Of a stretch of DNA of 64,000 nucleotides, positions 37,129 through 46,534 are shown piece by piece (the first letter of the stretch is position 1; each line of letters opens with the position of its first letter). The notes beneath the pieces are model-generated. The model had not been told where the DNA came from, did no database searches, and saw nothing but the letters and a program-made list of their open reading frames with translations. The stretch is from Longitalea arenae (GTDB lineage Bacteria > Bacteroidota > Bacteroidia > Chitinophagales > Chitinophagaceae), in assembly GCF_016924755.1 (NCBI RefSeq), contig NZ_JAFFJX010000001.1:62001-126000 (forward strand). Direction: 5' to 3'. Position numbers and translations under genes: made by a program.

Positions 37129-37549
37129 TTTCCGGAAAATACCGGCTTAATATTTTTTGGATCATCTCCGGTTGTAATGGTTTATTTTCAAAGCCGGCGA
37201 TCTCAATGTTCTCCTGGGCTGCTTTTTCATCGTCAGGGTTTAAAGAGGTGGTAAGCATGACCATCACGATATTCGCCTTTTGATGAGAAGGCAGTTTTTC
37301 ATAATGTTGCAGGAACTCCCAGCCATCCATACCGGGCATGTTGATATCCAGGAAGATCAGGTCGGGCCGGGGATGTTCTTTGCCATTGCCGAAGGAACCT
37401 GTACCGGTTAAGTATTCCAAAGCTTCAGTTCCACTGGAGACAACCTCTACGTGATGGGCGCAATTCATTTCTTCAACCAGTAATTTGTTTAAGAAATTGG
37501 TGGGTTCATCATCATCGATGAACAGAATGCACATTAGCTTTTGTTTCAT
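37121..37549 (-). CDS. Single-domain response regulator
   Basis: 142 residues from the ATG at 37549 (MKQKLMCILFIDDDEPTNFL). A longer frame reaches 37684, but the added N-terminus has no receiver homology. Receiver residues are D12/D13, phospho-acceptor D68 (IFLDINMPGMDGW), T100 and K123 (FENKPL). There is no output domain (CheY-like, Rcp1 subgroup with the PxxD insert GKEHPRPDL). It overlaps the start of the PAS kinase by 8 bp, so the two form a signalling pair. Confidence 0.92.
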   Translation of the reverse strand: MKQKLMCILFIDDDEPTNFLNKLLVEEMNCAHHVEVVSSGTEALEYLTGTGSFGNGKEHPRPDLIFLDINMPGMDGWEFLQHYEKLPSHQKANIVMVMLTTSLNPDDEKAAQENIEIAGFENKPLQPEMIQKILSRYFPENA

Positions 37550-37773
37550 GTAATAGTTAGCTGTTGATTCAATTAAAGCGAAACAAACTGACGGGTACTT
37601 CTCAGCATATTCAGAACCTAACCAATACATTACATTGTTGCGCGGGAAAATCTCCACTGCATGGGGTTTAGGACTGGTTCCCAACCCTCATGTATAAGTA
37701 AAAATAAGCATATTTCGGCTAAGAAACACGGTTTTGTGCGCTCGCAGGTAAAAAAGAAAACCCCGCAAAATGC

Positions 37774-37801
37774 AATGGTCAATGGTGAATGGTCAATGGC
37801 T
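37774..37801. repeat. Four 7 bp units, exact inverse of the recX array
   Basis: AATGGTC, AATGGTG, AATGGTC, AATGGCT. These are reverse complements of the GACCATT/CACCATT units at 34991-35025, so inverted copies flank recX, the kinase and the response regulator at a distance of 2.8 kb. Confidence 0.8.
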
Positions 37802-37966
37802 CGCGGCATTTAAGTATCACATGACCGGCACCTGCTAACGCAAGACCGGTGGTGGACGAGCATTCGCCGCACAGCCATTTTTGTTTTGACTACACACCTT
37901 GCCATTTTGTCTATTTTATGCGGTTATTAGCACCTTATCAAGATAGGAAGTTGGCGCCGGCCTGCA

Positions 37967-40195
37967 TTAGCTGGTGGCTTCTTTTAATTGCAGACTCGAT
38001 TTTTTGATATCGGCTGTAACGTCGTGAATGATCCTGAATTCATCGGTAAGCGATTTCACTTCCAGCAGCAATCTGCGGGTGTCGGTATCTGTTAATCCCT
38101 GTTGTAATTCTTTCTGGCGATTCAACATGAGCGTGGTCACCCGCTTATCGATCTGCTGCCAGTTCGCGGGCCTCGCCGATTCACCGGAAATTTCTTCCCC
38201 ACTTATAAGCGCTTTGGCAGCGTTCAATTCCGTTTCAATATAATTGATCACCGGTATAAAATCTTTGGTGGCATTGATGGCTGCGAACTGCTGACCGAAA
38301 TGCGAAAGCGTGGCTATATGGGAAGTAAGCAGGTGGTTAAACACCACAAACTGATGAACCAGGGTCATATTCTTTTGTTGCCATTTTGGCTCGGCCAGCA
38401 TGCGGGTAAAAGCATCTGATAAATTACCCAGGGCAACAAATGCTTCTTTACGGCTTACGCGGTATTCTGTAGGTAATACCGGTTTGCCCATAAAATTGGC
38501 GACTACGGTCTTAAACCAGGCGGTGTTCTTCTCAATAGCGGTGGCAATATAACCGGAGATCTGTTCGTGCTCCCAAACCGGCACCAGCAGTAAATTGGCA
38601 ATAAAGGCAATGGCCGAGCCAATACTGGTATCGAGCAGGCGGTCGGTAAGCACATTCTTGATGGGGGTATTATAAAGCAACTGAAAGATGAGCAGCACAT
38701 AAGGCGTCATAAATATAACGCTAAGCATATAATTGGTTCGCAACAGGCTATAGGTTCCCAGCGCCAGCAGCAGCATGATCACGAATAGCACCGTTTTATC
38801 TTTTATAAAGTAGAGAATGATCAATCCGGCCACGGCCCCGGCGATGGTCCCGAACAACCTTTCGAAATTCCGTTTTTTAGTGAGGCTGTAGTTGGGTTTT
38901 AAGATTACAATGATGGTAAGTAATATCCAGTAGTTGTGCCCCACCTGCAGGTATTGTGAAATAATATAGCCGGCCAGCGTGGCCAGGCTTACCCGCAGAG
39001 AATGCCTGAAATAGTTTGATTGAAGGCTCAGGTTATCGGTAAGCACTTTGAAGCTGAAGTCCTGCCGCTGTACAAACTTATCGTAGTCATCGGGTTCAGT
39101 AACCGTAGCAGCCTTATGGCGGTAGGAAGTATATAAATGCAGACTGTGAATGCGGTTGGCTATATCTTCTATATTGCTCAGGATATTCCGCAGGGCAATA
39201 AAGTATTCCAGGGTCTCGGGCGTTCTTTTTTTATTCCGCATTTCAATATAATAGCGGCGCGTTTCTTTGATGGCATTGGCCAGGGTACTGGTCTCGCGAG
39301 ACCGGCGGCCGCTTTTTACGGCAATACTGATGTCGTCGAGTTCGGCAGCCAGGAGCATTATAAGTTCCCGGTAGCGGCTCAAGATCTCGGTATCGGCAAA
39401 TTTTTCGTGCAGTTCCTTGTAGTCGTCGTGGTAGGTGGTTATTATCTTTTCGAACAGATCTACCAGGCTTCTGAAAAGGATCAGCAGGGTGCGGCCGGTA
39501 TTGGTAGATTCCTTTACGATATAACGGCTTTTAAATAATAGTTCGCGCACCAGTTCCTGTTCCTGGTGAACGATTACCTGCTGCTCGATCATTTGCCGGT
39601 AGGCTTTATCGAAGTCGGATGTATTGTCATAAAAGAGCGCGCGAATGCGAACGTAATTGGCGGTAGCCGCTATACATTCGCCCAGGGCTTGCTGCGCCAG
39701 GCGATAAGGGGCGAACCGGTGAAGCAATAAACTTAAACCCGTATACCATAAGCCGCCCAGTAAAATGTAGGCTGCCTGAATAAGCACATCCCTGCCCTGG
39801 CCAGGATGCCCGATCTGCAATACCATGATCAGCAGGGCCGACACTCCGATGGAAATAGCACGGCTGCCATATACCCCGATCATAGAAAAAACAAAACAAA
39901 AAACGGTGATGAGAATACCCAGCATAACAGGGTAGGAGGCGGCCAAACTGGTCAAAGAAGCTACTACCACCAGAAACAACAGGCAAATGAGCATTCCATT
40001 GCGGCGGTGGTGAATGGGGCCGGGATTGTCAGTGCCGCTTACACACATGGCACCAAGCGATACTGCCACACCATGGGCCAGCATATCGAAAAAACTGAAA
40101 ACGACCGCAGGCAGGATCACCCCTGCGGTAATACGTACCCCGGAACTTAAATAGTAACTGTACAGAAAGCTTTTATACTTCTTCAGATAGTCCAT
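37967..40195 (-). CDS. FUSC/YccS-family inner membrane protein
   Basis: 742 residues. Two groups of about five to six transmembrane helices (about 20-165 and 395-525) are separated and followed by large helical cytoplasmic parts, the typical layout of YccS/YhfK/aromatic-acid exporter-like proteins. The second membrane block contains HNYWILLTIIVILKPNYSLT and RLFGTIAGAVAGL, strong FUSC signatures. The role is probably export of toxic aromatic or weak acids, and the substrate is unknown. It is monocistronic. The spacer to the response-regulator gene holds the short heptamer array. Confidence 0.9.
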   Translation of the reverse strand: MDYLKKYKSFLYSYYLSSGVRITAGVILPAVVFSFFDMLAHGVAVSLGAMCVSGTDNPGPIHHRRNGMLICLLFLVVVASLTSLAASYPVMLGILITVFCFVFSMIGVYGSRAISIGVSALLIMVLQIGHPGQGRDVLIQAAYILLGGLWYTGLSLLLHRFAPYRLAQQALGECIAATANYVRIRALFYDNTSDFDKAYRQMIEQQVIVHQEQELVRELLFKSRYIVKESTNTGRTLLILFRSLVDLFEKIITTYHDDYKELHEKFADTEILSRYRELIMLLAAELDDISIAVKSGRRSRETSTLANAIKETRRYYIEMRNKKRTPETLEYFIALRNILSNIEDIANRIHSLHLYTSYRHKAATVTEPDDYDKFVQRQDFSFKVLTDNLSLQSNYFRHSLRVSLATLAGYIISQYLQVGHNYWILLTIIVILKPNYSLTKKRNFERLFGTIAGAVAGLIILYFIKDKTVLFVIMLLLALGTYSLLRTNYMLSVIFMTPYVLLIFQLLYNTPIKNVLTDRLLDTSIGSAIAFIANLLLVPVWEHEQISGYIATAIEKNTAWFKTVVANFMGKPVLPTEYRVSRKEAFVALGNLSDAFTRMLAEPKWQQKNMTLVHQFVVFNHLLTSHIATLSHFGQQFAAINATKDFIPVINYIETELNAAKALISGEEISGESARPANWQQIDKRVTTLMLNRQKELQQGLTDTDTRRLLLEVKSLTDEFRIIHDVTADIKKSSLQLKEATS

Positions 40196-40841
40196 GGTTG
40201 ATTAAAGTACGTATTTTTTAACGGGTGTAATGGGCAAAAAGTTGAAATTAAACGATCTGGTAATGGCAATAGTATACGCTTCTCTTTTAAACACATAGCC
40301 GCCCGAATTGATTTTTGATAAATTCTTGGGTCCCTTTTAAAAGTTAGTACAGGCCTGATGCTTTTTTAAACTGCAAAGTTGTAACTTTAAAACGCCAGGA
40401 TCATCCGCATGACGCGGACACTGCTCTCCCCAACAATTTTTTATCAGTATATACCTGCTATAATTTTTAAAGCAAATCCGTACGCTTCCATATATACATT
40501 GCTGCAAACGTATGTTCGTATGTTACCCACCTTATTCGCTAAATCCTTTCCCTTATATGTACAACATATGCCACGTTTTTGCATGTGTGCGAAAAAATTG
40601 GTGCATTTTTTTATGGTTTTAGACGGTAGCAAACTGGCATTATTATTTTAGCCAATTTAAAAACGTAAGCGTACATCATTTTTTAAGACCCTTCCCAGAC
40701 CTGCCCAGATAACAACCTAACCACTCCCTCCTGACCGTGCAAGCCAGATTCGGATATTGATGACATATATAACGGTAATGTAGCAGGCCCTCACCAACTA
40801 TGAAAATGAAAATCATTTGGTCATGTTTAAAATTCAAAACT
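40196..40841. other. 646 bp gene-free spacer
   Basis: AT-rich. It contains one 14 bp inverted repeat, AAAGTTGTAACTTT (40375-40388), that could be an operator for the FUSC gene. Small frames here have no family-like sequence, and nothing else was recognised. Confidence 0.5.
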
Positions 40842-41093
40842 ATGGAGCTGGAAGAACCTGTTTTAAAAATTCTACGCAAGAAGTACCAACCCTCTTCATT
40901 CATTGAAACGCATTGCAATCACTACGACCTGGCATTTAAAACCGACAGAGAGGGGGATGCCATTGTATTGCTGCTTGGCCGGAAGGATAATACCGGCCAG
41001 ATCAAAGGCGAACGCTTTACAAGGCGGCTCCGGCAAATGTCAGATGGCAGGATTGTGAAAGAGTATTGGGAACACAAGGGCAAAGCAAGCTGA
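40842..41093 (+). CDS. Small conserved-looking hypothetical protein
   Basis: 83 residues from the ATG at 40842 (MELEEPVLKILRKKYQP). A start at 40800 would add 14 residues and is less likely. The protein is basic and soluble, with an even strand/helix composition (DLAFKTDREGDAIVLLLGRK, then GERFTRRL and a KGKAS tail). No family is known to me, although similar short proteins ending in KGKAS occur in related bacteria as far as I recall. No operon partner is seen. Confidence 0.6.
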   Translation: MELEEPVLKILRKKYQPSSFIETHCNHYDLAFKTDREGDAIVLLLGRKDNTGQIKGERFTRRLRQMSDGRIVKEYWEHKGKAS

Positions 41094-41344
41094 GCAGGAT
41101 GGGCCTTATTTTAGAAAGGCAAATTCTACACGATCCGTACCCTTCCTTTTATTTAAAAGCCATGATGTTTTAATTGTAGGATCCACATCTCATTTTATTT
41201 CAACCACTCATAAAAACTACCACCAGTTAGTTTTCTTTTATTCAACAACGGCCCATTCTTTGTACGGATAGTGACAACATGTTATCCGTATAAACGCATT
41301 CTGCTATATAAGCCAGGGGCGTTCCTTTTGAAAAATAATATACA

Positions 41345-42157
41345 ATGAAATTCTGTTTTGGCCTGTTTATGCTGGTTATTGTAGCCTGCAAAGTTCCTGC
41401 ACCAGCACCCTTACCCGAAACAACCGATAGTGGTTTTTCCCGCGATACCCCATTTACAACAACTGTTATTGAAAGCGAGGAACAGGACACGCCTACGTCC
41501 TTTGTTCCGGGTTATTATACCGGAATAATACCCTGTGCCGATTGCCGTAATATCAGTCGCAGGGCGCTTTTTTTAGCGGATTTTAGCTTTCATTTGAAAG
41601 ATGAATTCCTTGGAAAAGAGGCCGCTCCAGTGGAGATCGAAGGTCGCTGGTTAACCACTAACGATCAGTTGCAATTGCTGGTGAACAATGTGGTTATGAA
41701 GCGATTTGCGGTGACCAGTAAAGGCTTACATGAATTAAGTAATAGCGGCGCCCCGCTGGCGTTGTACCAAAACAGTTATCTTAACCGGAAGATGATCGGC
41801 GCTGATAATATAGCCTGGATGGAAAAGAAGGCGGAAGGCATTGATTTTTTTGCCCTGGGGAATGAACCCTTCTGGTTAATGGAGATGGATAAAGAAAAAG
41901 ACATCAGCTTTTTACAGGTAGATAGTAGTCAACCTGCCGTATTTCCCTATGTGGAGGCGCAGCAACAAAACGGGCAATATATTATCAACACTTTACGCGG
42001 TACCGATTCCCTGGAAATAGCTATTACTCCACAATTCTGCAGCGACGGCATGAGCGATAACTGGTATGAATACAAGGTGGCGTTGAAGTATAATGGCAAA
42101 GCTTACAGTGGCTGTGGCGTGAGGTTGAATGGGTTGCCAGGCCCCAAGGCCCCTTAG
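41345..42157 (+). CDS. NlpE-like lipoprotein with YajI/COG3650-like C-terminal domain
   Basis: 270 residues. The lipobox IVAC places the lipidated Cys at residue 15. The first domain (about 50-145) is of NlpE-N type with GYYTGIIPCADCRN, whose CxxC can bind metal or redox partners. The second (about 160-265) starts with FFALGNEPFWLMEMD, like the NEPFW motif of YajI/COG3650 proteins. Outer-membrane NlpE-type proteins sense envelope or copper stress. In Bacteroidota the fusion is common, and its function is not established. Confidence 0.82.
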   Translation: MKFCFGLFMLVIVACKVPAPAPLPETTDSGFSRDTPFTTTVIESEEQDTPTSFVPGYYTGIIPCADCRNISRRALFLADFSFHLKDEFLGKEAAPVEIEGRWLTTNDQLQLLVNNVVMKRFAVTSKGLHELSNSGAPLALYQNSYLNRKMIGADNIAWMEKKAEGIDFFALGNEPFWLMEMDKEKDISFLQVDSSQPAVFPYVEAQQQNGQYIINTLRGTDSLEIAITPQFCSDGMSDNWYEYKVALKYNGKAYSGCGVRLNGLPGPKAP

Positions 42158-42183
42158 TGACTTATAAACTGCATATGTAGTTG

Positions 42184-42465
42184 TTACAACGGCCGGCTTT
42201 CGCCGGGGTCTTCCCGTTCATGCAAATGCGCCACATCTTTAAGAATGGTCATTTCATCTTCAGGCGTTGGATCACCCCCACGTAAGGAACGGTAATATGC
42301 CTGGCCGGCTGCTATGGCCGCTTCGCGGTCATCGCCTGCCAGGGCTGCATCATATTTATCTCTTAGCAGTTTTAATGCATCGCTTTTATTTAAATAGCCA
42401 ACGGAGATGAAAATAATAAGCAGCAATCCAAACGACAGAAACAATATTTTCTCTGTAAGGCTCAT
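42184..42465 (-). CDS. Small single-pass membrane protein, unknown
   Basis: 93 residues with one N-terminal transmembrane helix (KILFLSFGLLLIIFISVGYL) and a charged cytoplasmic or periplasmic helical tail containing DKYDAALAGDDREAAI and GDPTPEDEM. No family is recognised. It lies 90 bp downstream of PBP1A on the same strand, but beyond the PBP1A terminator, so it is transcribed mainly by read-through or from its own promoter. Confidence 0.65.
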   Translation of the reverse strand: MSLTEKILFLSFGLLLIIFISVGYLNKSDALKLLRDKYDAALAGDDREAAIAAGQAYYRSLRGGDPTPEDEMTILKDVAHLHEREDPGESRPL

Positions 42466-42505
42466 CCGTGCGGGTTGTTTTGATAAAGGTACTGGGTAAA
42501 AAGAA

Positions 42506-42535
42506 AGGGCCGACTAAAAATCGTTAGTCGGCCCT
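42506..42535 (-). terminator. PBP1A terminator
   Basis: AGGGCCGACTAA and TTAGTCGGCCCT form a 12 bp stem (loop AAATCG or similar), followed leftward by TTCTTTTT. Confidence 0.9.
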
Positions 42536-42555
42536 CACACACTTTTTATTAGCTG

Positions 42556-44793
42556 TTAATATTCACTTGCTTTAGAAGCATCCACCTGTTCAACACTGTC
42601 TTCGGCATTGGCCGGCCGCATTTTGGTCCAGTCGGGTAATGAATCGGTGACCACACCGTCTGGTTTCACAAAGGCCATCCTGCTATCGAGCCCGAGGGTT
42701 TTGTCTTTTACACAACTTGCATAAAATAATGCCCAAACGGGTAAGGCCAACGAAGAACCCTGGCCCACTGCCGTGCTGCTGAAGCGAATGAAACGGTCAT
42801 CGCATCCCGTCCATACCCCACACAATAATTGGGGTGTATAACCCATAAACCAGGCATCACTGTTATCGTTGGTGGTACCTGTTTTACCGGCAACATTCGA
42901 AATGTTTATGCCGTAGCTGGCAGCGCGCCGGCCGGTACCGAATTTCATAACGCCCTGCATCATGTTAATAACGTTATAAGAGGTCACTGCGCTGATCACT
43001 TCTTTGCGTTCGGCCGTAAATGATTGCAAAATGTTACCATTCTTATCTTCAATACGGGTGATATACATTGGTTTTACCGAAAAACCGCCGGAGGGGAACA
43101 TGCTGTATGCATGCATCATTTCATACAGCGAAGTTTCACCACTACCCAGGCAAATGGCTGGTACCGGTTCAATATTTGTTTGCACGCCAACATTCTTCAG
43201 GAATTCAACAAAGCGTACGGCTGCATCATTGCCCTTATTGCCTAATTGCTTCATGATATAGGCGGTAGCACAGTTGCGCGATTGGGCCAGGGCCTCTGCC
43301 ATGGGCACGGTTTGATTAGAGCAGGAAGCGGTTGTGGCGGGTACATTCCCAAATCCTTCAAAATGCTGCTGTACATCTTCCACCGGCGTGTTGGGGGTAA
43401 AGCCACCGTTCTCAATGGCCAGTCCATACAATAAGGGTTTGATCGTACTGCCTACCTGGCGTTTGGTATTGAGGTTTACGTGATCGAATTTAAATGTCTT
43501 GAAATCGATACCGCCCACCCATGCTTTAATGGCGCCGGTTTGCGGATCCATGGCCATGAAACCGGCCTGCAAGATGGCGCGGCTATATTTAATACTGTCA
43601 TAAGGCGTCATTACCGTATCAATCTCCCGCTTTTCGTTCCACGCAAAAACGCTCATGTCGGTTTTTACAAAAAATGATTTGCGGATCTCATCATCACTGA
43701 TGCCTTCTTTTTTCATGTTCTTCCAGCGATCGCTTTGTTTCATCGCTGCTTCCAGCACATTTTCATGTTCCTTCCATACGGCGCCGCTCTTAACGTTCTT
43801 TTGCGCCACCAGTATCTTCTGCATCTTGCTGATGTGTTTGGCCACGGCTTCTTCAGCATACTGTTGCATGCGGGGATTGATGGTGGTATAAATTTTCAAT
43901 CCATCTTTATATAAATTATAAGGCTTGCCTGTAGCGGGGTTCTCATGCTCTTTGCACCATTTCTTTAATTCTTCGCCCAAAACGCCGCGGAAATAAGGCG
44001 CCAGGCCGGTATTTTCGTTCAGTTTTCTATAATTCAATTTAATCGGCTCTTTACCCAATGCAGCGGCTTCTGCAGGAGTGAGGTAGCCATTGCGAACCAT
44101 TTGCTGCAGCACCACATTCCTTCTTTCTTTTGATCTTTCAGGGTGCTTACGCGGATTGTATATCTGGTTGCCTTTTAACATACCCACAAGTACAGCTGCT
44201 TCTGAAGTAGAAAGCTCACCTGGCGCTTTTTGAAAAAATGTATAGGCTGCATTCCTGATGCCATACACATTATCGCTGAAGGCAACGGTATTTAAATACA
44301 GGGTTATGATCTCTTCCTTTGAAAAATTGCGTTCGAGTTTAACCGCAATGATAGCTTCCTTCAGCTTTTGCGTCATGCGGGTGAAAATACTGCTCGTACT
44401 CCAGTCTTCGGTAAAGAGGTTCTTGGCCGTTTGCATCGTGATGGTACTGGCGCCACCGCTGGTTCCAAATGATGCCAGCGACCGCATCAGCGACCGTCCG
44501 TCGATGCCATTGTGTTTAAAAAAACGTTCATCCTCGGTGGCCACGAGGGCATTCATCACCTGTGGACTGATCTCCTTATATTCAACATTAATACGGTCTT
44601 CGATCAGGTATTTACCAATGAGGCTGCCGTCTTCGGCATATACCTGGCTGGCAATAAGCGCAGTGGGATTTGATAACTCTTTAATGGAAGGCATTTTGCC
44701 CAATAAACCGATGTTGGCAGAAACAATAAGCAGAACACCTAATAGCAGTCCGCTGAAAAAGACCCACCAGAAGATTTTTATTCCTTTTTTCAT
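42556..44793 (-). CDS. Bifunctional penicillin-binding protein 1A (class A PBP)
   Basis: 745 residues with an N-terminal transmembrane anchor (8-30). The glycosyltransferase domain (GT51) has catalytic E87 in TEDERFFKHNGID. The transpeptidase domain has S449-T-I-K452 (GSTIKPLLYG), S505-R-N507 (SRNCATA) and K637-T-G (GKTGTTNDNSD). It polymerises glycan strands and cross-links peptidoglycan in the periplasm. All catalytic motifs are intact. It is transcribed alone with a strong terminator. Confidence 0.95.
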   Translation of the reverse strand: MKKGIKIFWWVFFSGLLLGVLLIVSANIGLLGKMPSIKELSNPTALIASQVYAEDGSLIGKYLIEDRINVEYKEISPQVMNALVATEDERFFKHNGIDGRSLMRSLASFGTSGGASTITMQTAKNLFTEDWSTSSIFTRMTQKLKEAIIAVKLERNFSKEEIITLYLNTVAFSDNVYGIRNAAYTFFQKAPGELSTSEAAVLVGMLKGNQIYNPRKHPERSKERRNVVLQQMVRNGYLTPAEAAALGKEPIKLNYRKLNENTGLAPYFRGVLGEELKKWCKEHENPATGKPYNLYKDGLKIYTTINPRMQQYAEEAVAKHISKMQKILVAQKNVKSGAVWKEHENVLEAAMKQSDRWKNMKKEGISDDEIRKSFFVKTDMSVFAWNEKREIDTVMTPYDSIKYSRAILQAGFMAMDPQTGAIKAWVGGIDFKTFKFDHVNLNTKRQVGSTIKPLLYGLAIENGGFTPNTPVEDVQQHFEGFGNVPATTASCSNQTVPMAEALAQSRNCATAYIMKQLGNKGNDAAVRFVEFLKNVGVQTNIEPVPAICLGSGETSLYEMMHAYSMFPSGGFSVKPMYITRIEDKNGNILQSFTAERKEVISAVTSYNVINMMQGVMKFGTGRRAASYGINISNVAGKTGTTNDNSDAWFMGYTPQLLCGVWTGCDDRFIRFSSTAVGQGSSLALPVWALFYASCVKDKTLGLDSRMAFVKPDGVVTDSLPDWTKMRPANAEDSVEQVDASKASEY

Positions 44794-44949
44794 AGATCAG
44801 AGATTAATAATTGGCCGGCACTGGTTGAATGTTAAAAAAGCTAATATATGGTACAGCGATAAAAATAGTAATAAGCCCTATTATTTTCAAATTATACCAT
44901 TCAGCAGGAGGCATTGGCTGATGGAATTAACATTTATAATAAACGAAAA

Positions 44950-44988
44950 CCGGCAGGCTGCTTCCTGTAGAAGAGCGACCTGCCGGCT
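44950..44988 (-). terminator. Inverted repeat downstream of the EamA gene
   Basis: CCGGCAGG and CCTGCCGG form a perfect 8 bp stem with a long loop of about 22 nt, 66 bp past the EamA stop. A U-tract is weak, so the terminator role is tentative. Confidence 0.45.
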
Positions 44989-45054
44989 GCATATTTATAA
45001 CCAATCTTTTAGCTATGGTTCTTTGGCGGTGTGCGTCCCTGACTTTTTTTGCGT

Positions 45055-46059
45055 TTAAGCGTTTACCGTTTTTTGTCTCGATGACATCAGCGCTTTGTTT
45101 TTTACAGCAGCAGATGCATCCGTCGCCGATCCTTGTTCTTTGCGGTATTTAGCCAGGTTTATCAGCAATACGCTTAAGAGGATCACTGCCAGCCCGGCTA
45201 TTTGTAGAATGGTCATGTGTTCACCGGCGAAAAAGACGCCTAAGAGAACAGCCACTACCGGGTTTACATAAGCATAGGTACTTACCTGTGTGGCGGGGCG
45301 CACCTGCAATAACCATACATAAGCACTGAAGCCTGCCAGTGAACCCATGGTGATGAGGTATATCAGCGAAAACCAGGAACTGGCTGTAACTTCCTGCAAT
45401 TGAAAGCCACTCCACTCGTCATTTAGAAAGCTACCGGGCAAAAACGCCAAACCCGCCGCCAGCATTTGCCAGGCCGTATTAACGGTTGCTGAAGTAGATG
45501 TTGATTTGTACTTGCTATATAGTGAACCGCCGGCCCAGCTCATGGCGCCGATGATCAGTACGATCAAACCGATGACCTCATGGCCTTTACCTGCGCCCAG
45601 GGCTTTGCTGGCCTGTTCGCTGAACAGGAGGATCACGCCAATAAATCCTACGATCAATCCGATGATCGTGGGGCGGCTGGTAAGGTTCTCCTTCCATTTG
45701 GGTTTATCCAGCACAACGAACCAGATGGGGGCCGATGAAACGAGTACGGCTACCAGTGAGCTGGCGAGTGACTGTTCGGCCCAGATAACGGCGCCATTGC
45801 CAATGAATAACATCAGAAAGCCGCTGACCAAGGCCGGTTTTATGTGCGACCAGTTAAATAACTTTTCTCCCCGTAAAGCGCCCCAGCCCAGTAATAATCC
45901 ACCCGCAATAATGAAACGGATAGCACCCAGGATAAAAGGCGGAAAATGTTCAATGGCGCGTTGTATGAAAAAATACGTTGAGCCCCACACGAGGTATACC
46001 GTGGCAAAGGCAATTACGACCATTACAGGAGAAGCGTTTTTCTTTGCAGGAATCGACAT
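45055..46059 (-). CDS. EamA/DMT-family exporter
   Basis: 334 residues, ten predicted transmembrane helices in two EamA halves (about 15-150 and 160-295). N-terminal YLVWGSTYFFIQRAIEHFPP and the second-half YLITMGSLAGFSAYVWLLQ are typical of RhaT/YedA-like drug/metabolite transporters. The gene starts 5 bp after the stop of the Lrp/AsnC regulator gene and must be co-transcribed. Together this suggests a regulated amino-acid exporter (inference from known LrpA-EamA pairs). Confidence 0.93.
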   Translation of the reverse strand: MSIPAKKNASPVMVVIAFATVYLVWGSTYFFIQRAIEHFPPFILGAIRFIIAGGLLLGWGALRGEKLFNWSHIKPALVSGFLMLFIGNGAVIWAEQSLASSLVAVLVSSAPIWFVVLDKPKWKENLTSRPTIIGLIVGFIGVILLFSEQASKALGAGKGHEVIGLIVLIIGAMSWAGGSLYSKYKSTSTSATVNTAWQMLAAGLAFLPGSFLNDEWSGFQLQEVTASSWFSLIYLITMGSLAGFSAYVWLLQVRPATQVSTYAYVNPVVAVLLGVFFAGEHMTILQIAGLAVILLSVLLINLAKYRKEQGSATDASAAVKNKALMSSRQKTVNA

Positions 46060-46063
46060 ACAC

Positions 46064-46534
46064 TTAAATTTTAGGAATCACCAATTGTTGTTGCTCTTTC
46101 ACGGTTTCCAGCACGATGGTTGTCTTCGTGGATGCTATGTTAGGGATCTTTTGCAGCTGGTTGCGCATAAGGGTCATCAGCGAGGAAGAATCAGCGGTAC
46201 GAACTTTAATTAGGTAACAATCTTCACCGGCAATATGATGTACTTCCTGCACTTCAGGAATAGCCGCTAATGCCTGGGCGGTATTGCTGCTGCAGGTAAA
46301 ACCTTCCGAAGAACGGATAAAAATAAATGCCAGCAATTTTTGCTGAATAGTGGCTGGATTGATCTGGGTCGTGTACCCCTGGATCACTTTTTTCTGCTCC
46401 AGCTTTTTTACCCGCTCTAACACGGCAGAAGGAGCCATGTTTAATTCGCGGGCCAGATCGGCATTTGAAATGCGGGCATTGGCCTGCATGCGATCAAGGA
46501 TCTGTAAGTCGGTATTATCTAAAACAACATCCAT
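46064..46534 (-). CDS. Lrp/AsnC family transcriptional regulator
   Basis: 156 residues from the ATG at 46534 (MDVVLDNTDLQILDRMQ). A longer frame to 46588 adds a non-homologous Tyr/Phe-rich piece. The helix-turn-helix lies at about 15-55 (ARISNADLARELNMAPSAVLERVKKLE), and the RAM effector domain at about 65-150 (LLAFIFIRSS, VQEVHHIAGEDCYLIKVR). It probably senses an amino acid and controls the EamA exporter downstream, with which it forms a two-gene operon. Confidence 0.94.
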   Translation of the reverse strand: MDVVLDNTDLQILDRMQANARISNADLARELNMAPSAVLERVKKLEQKKVIQGYTTQINPATIQQKLLAFIFIRSSEGFTCSSNTAQALAAIPEVQEVHHIAGEDCYLIKVRTADSSSLMTLMRNQLQKIPNIASTKTTIVLETVKEQQQLVIPKI

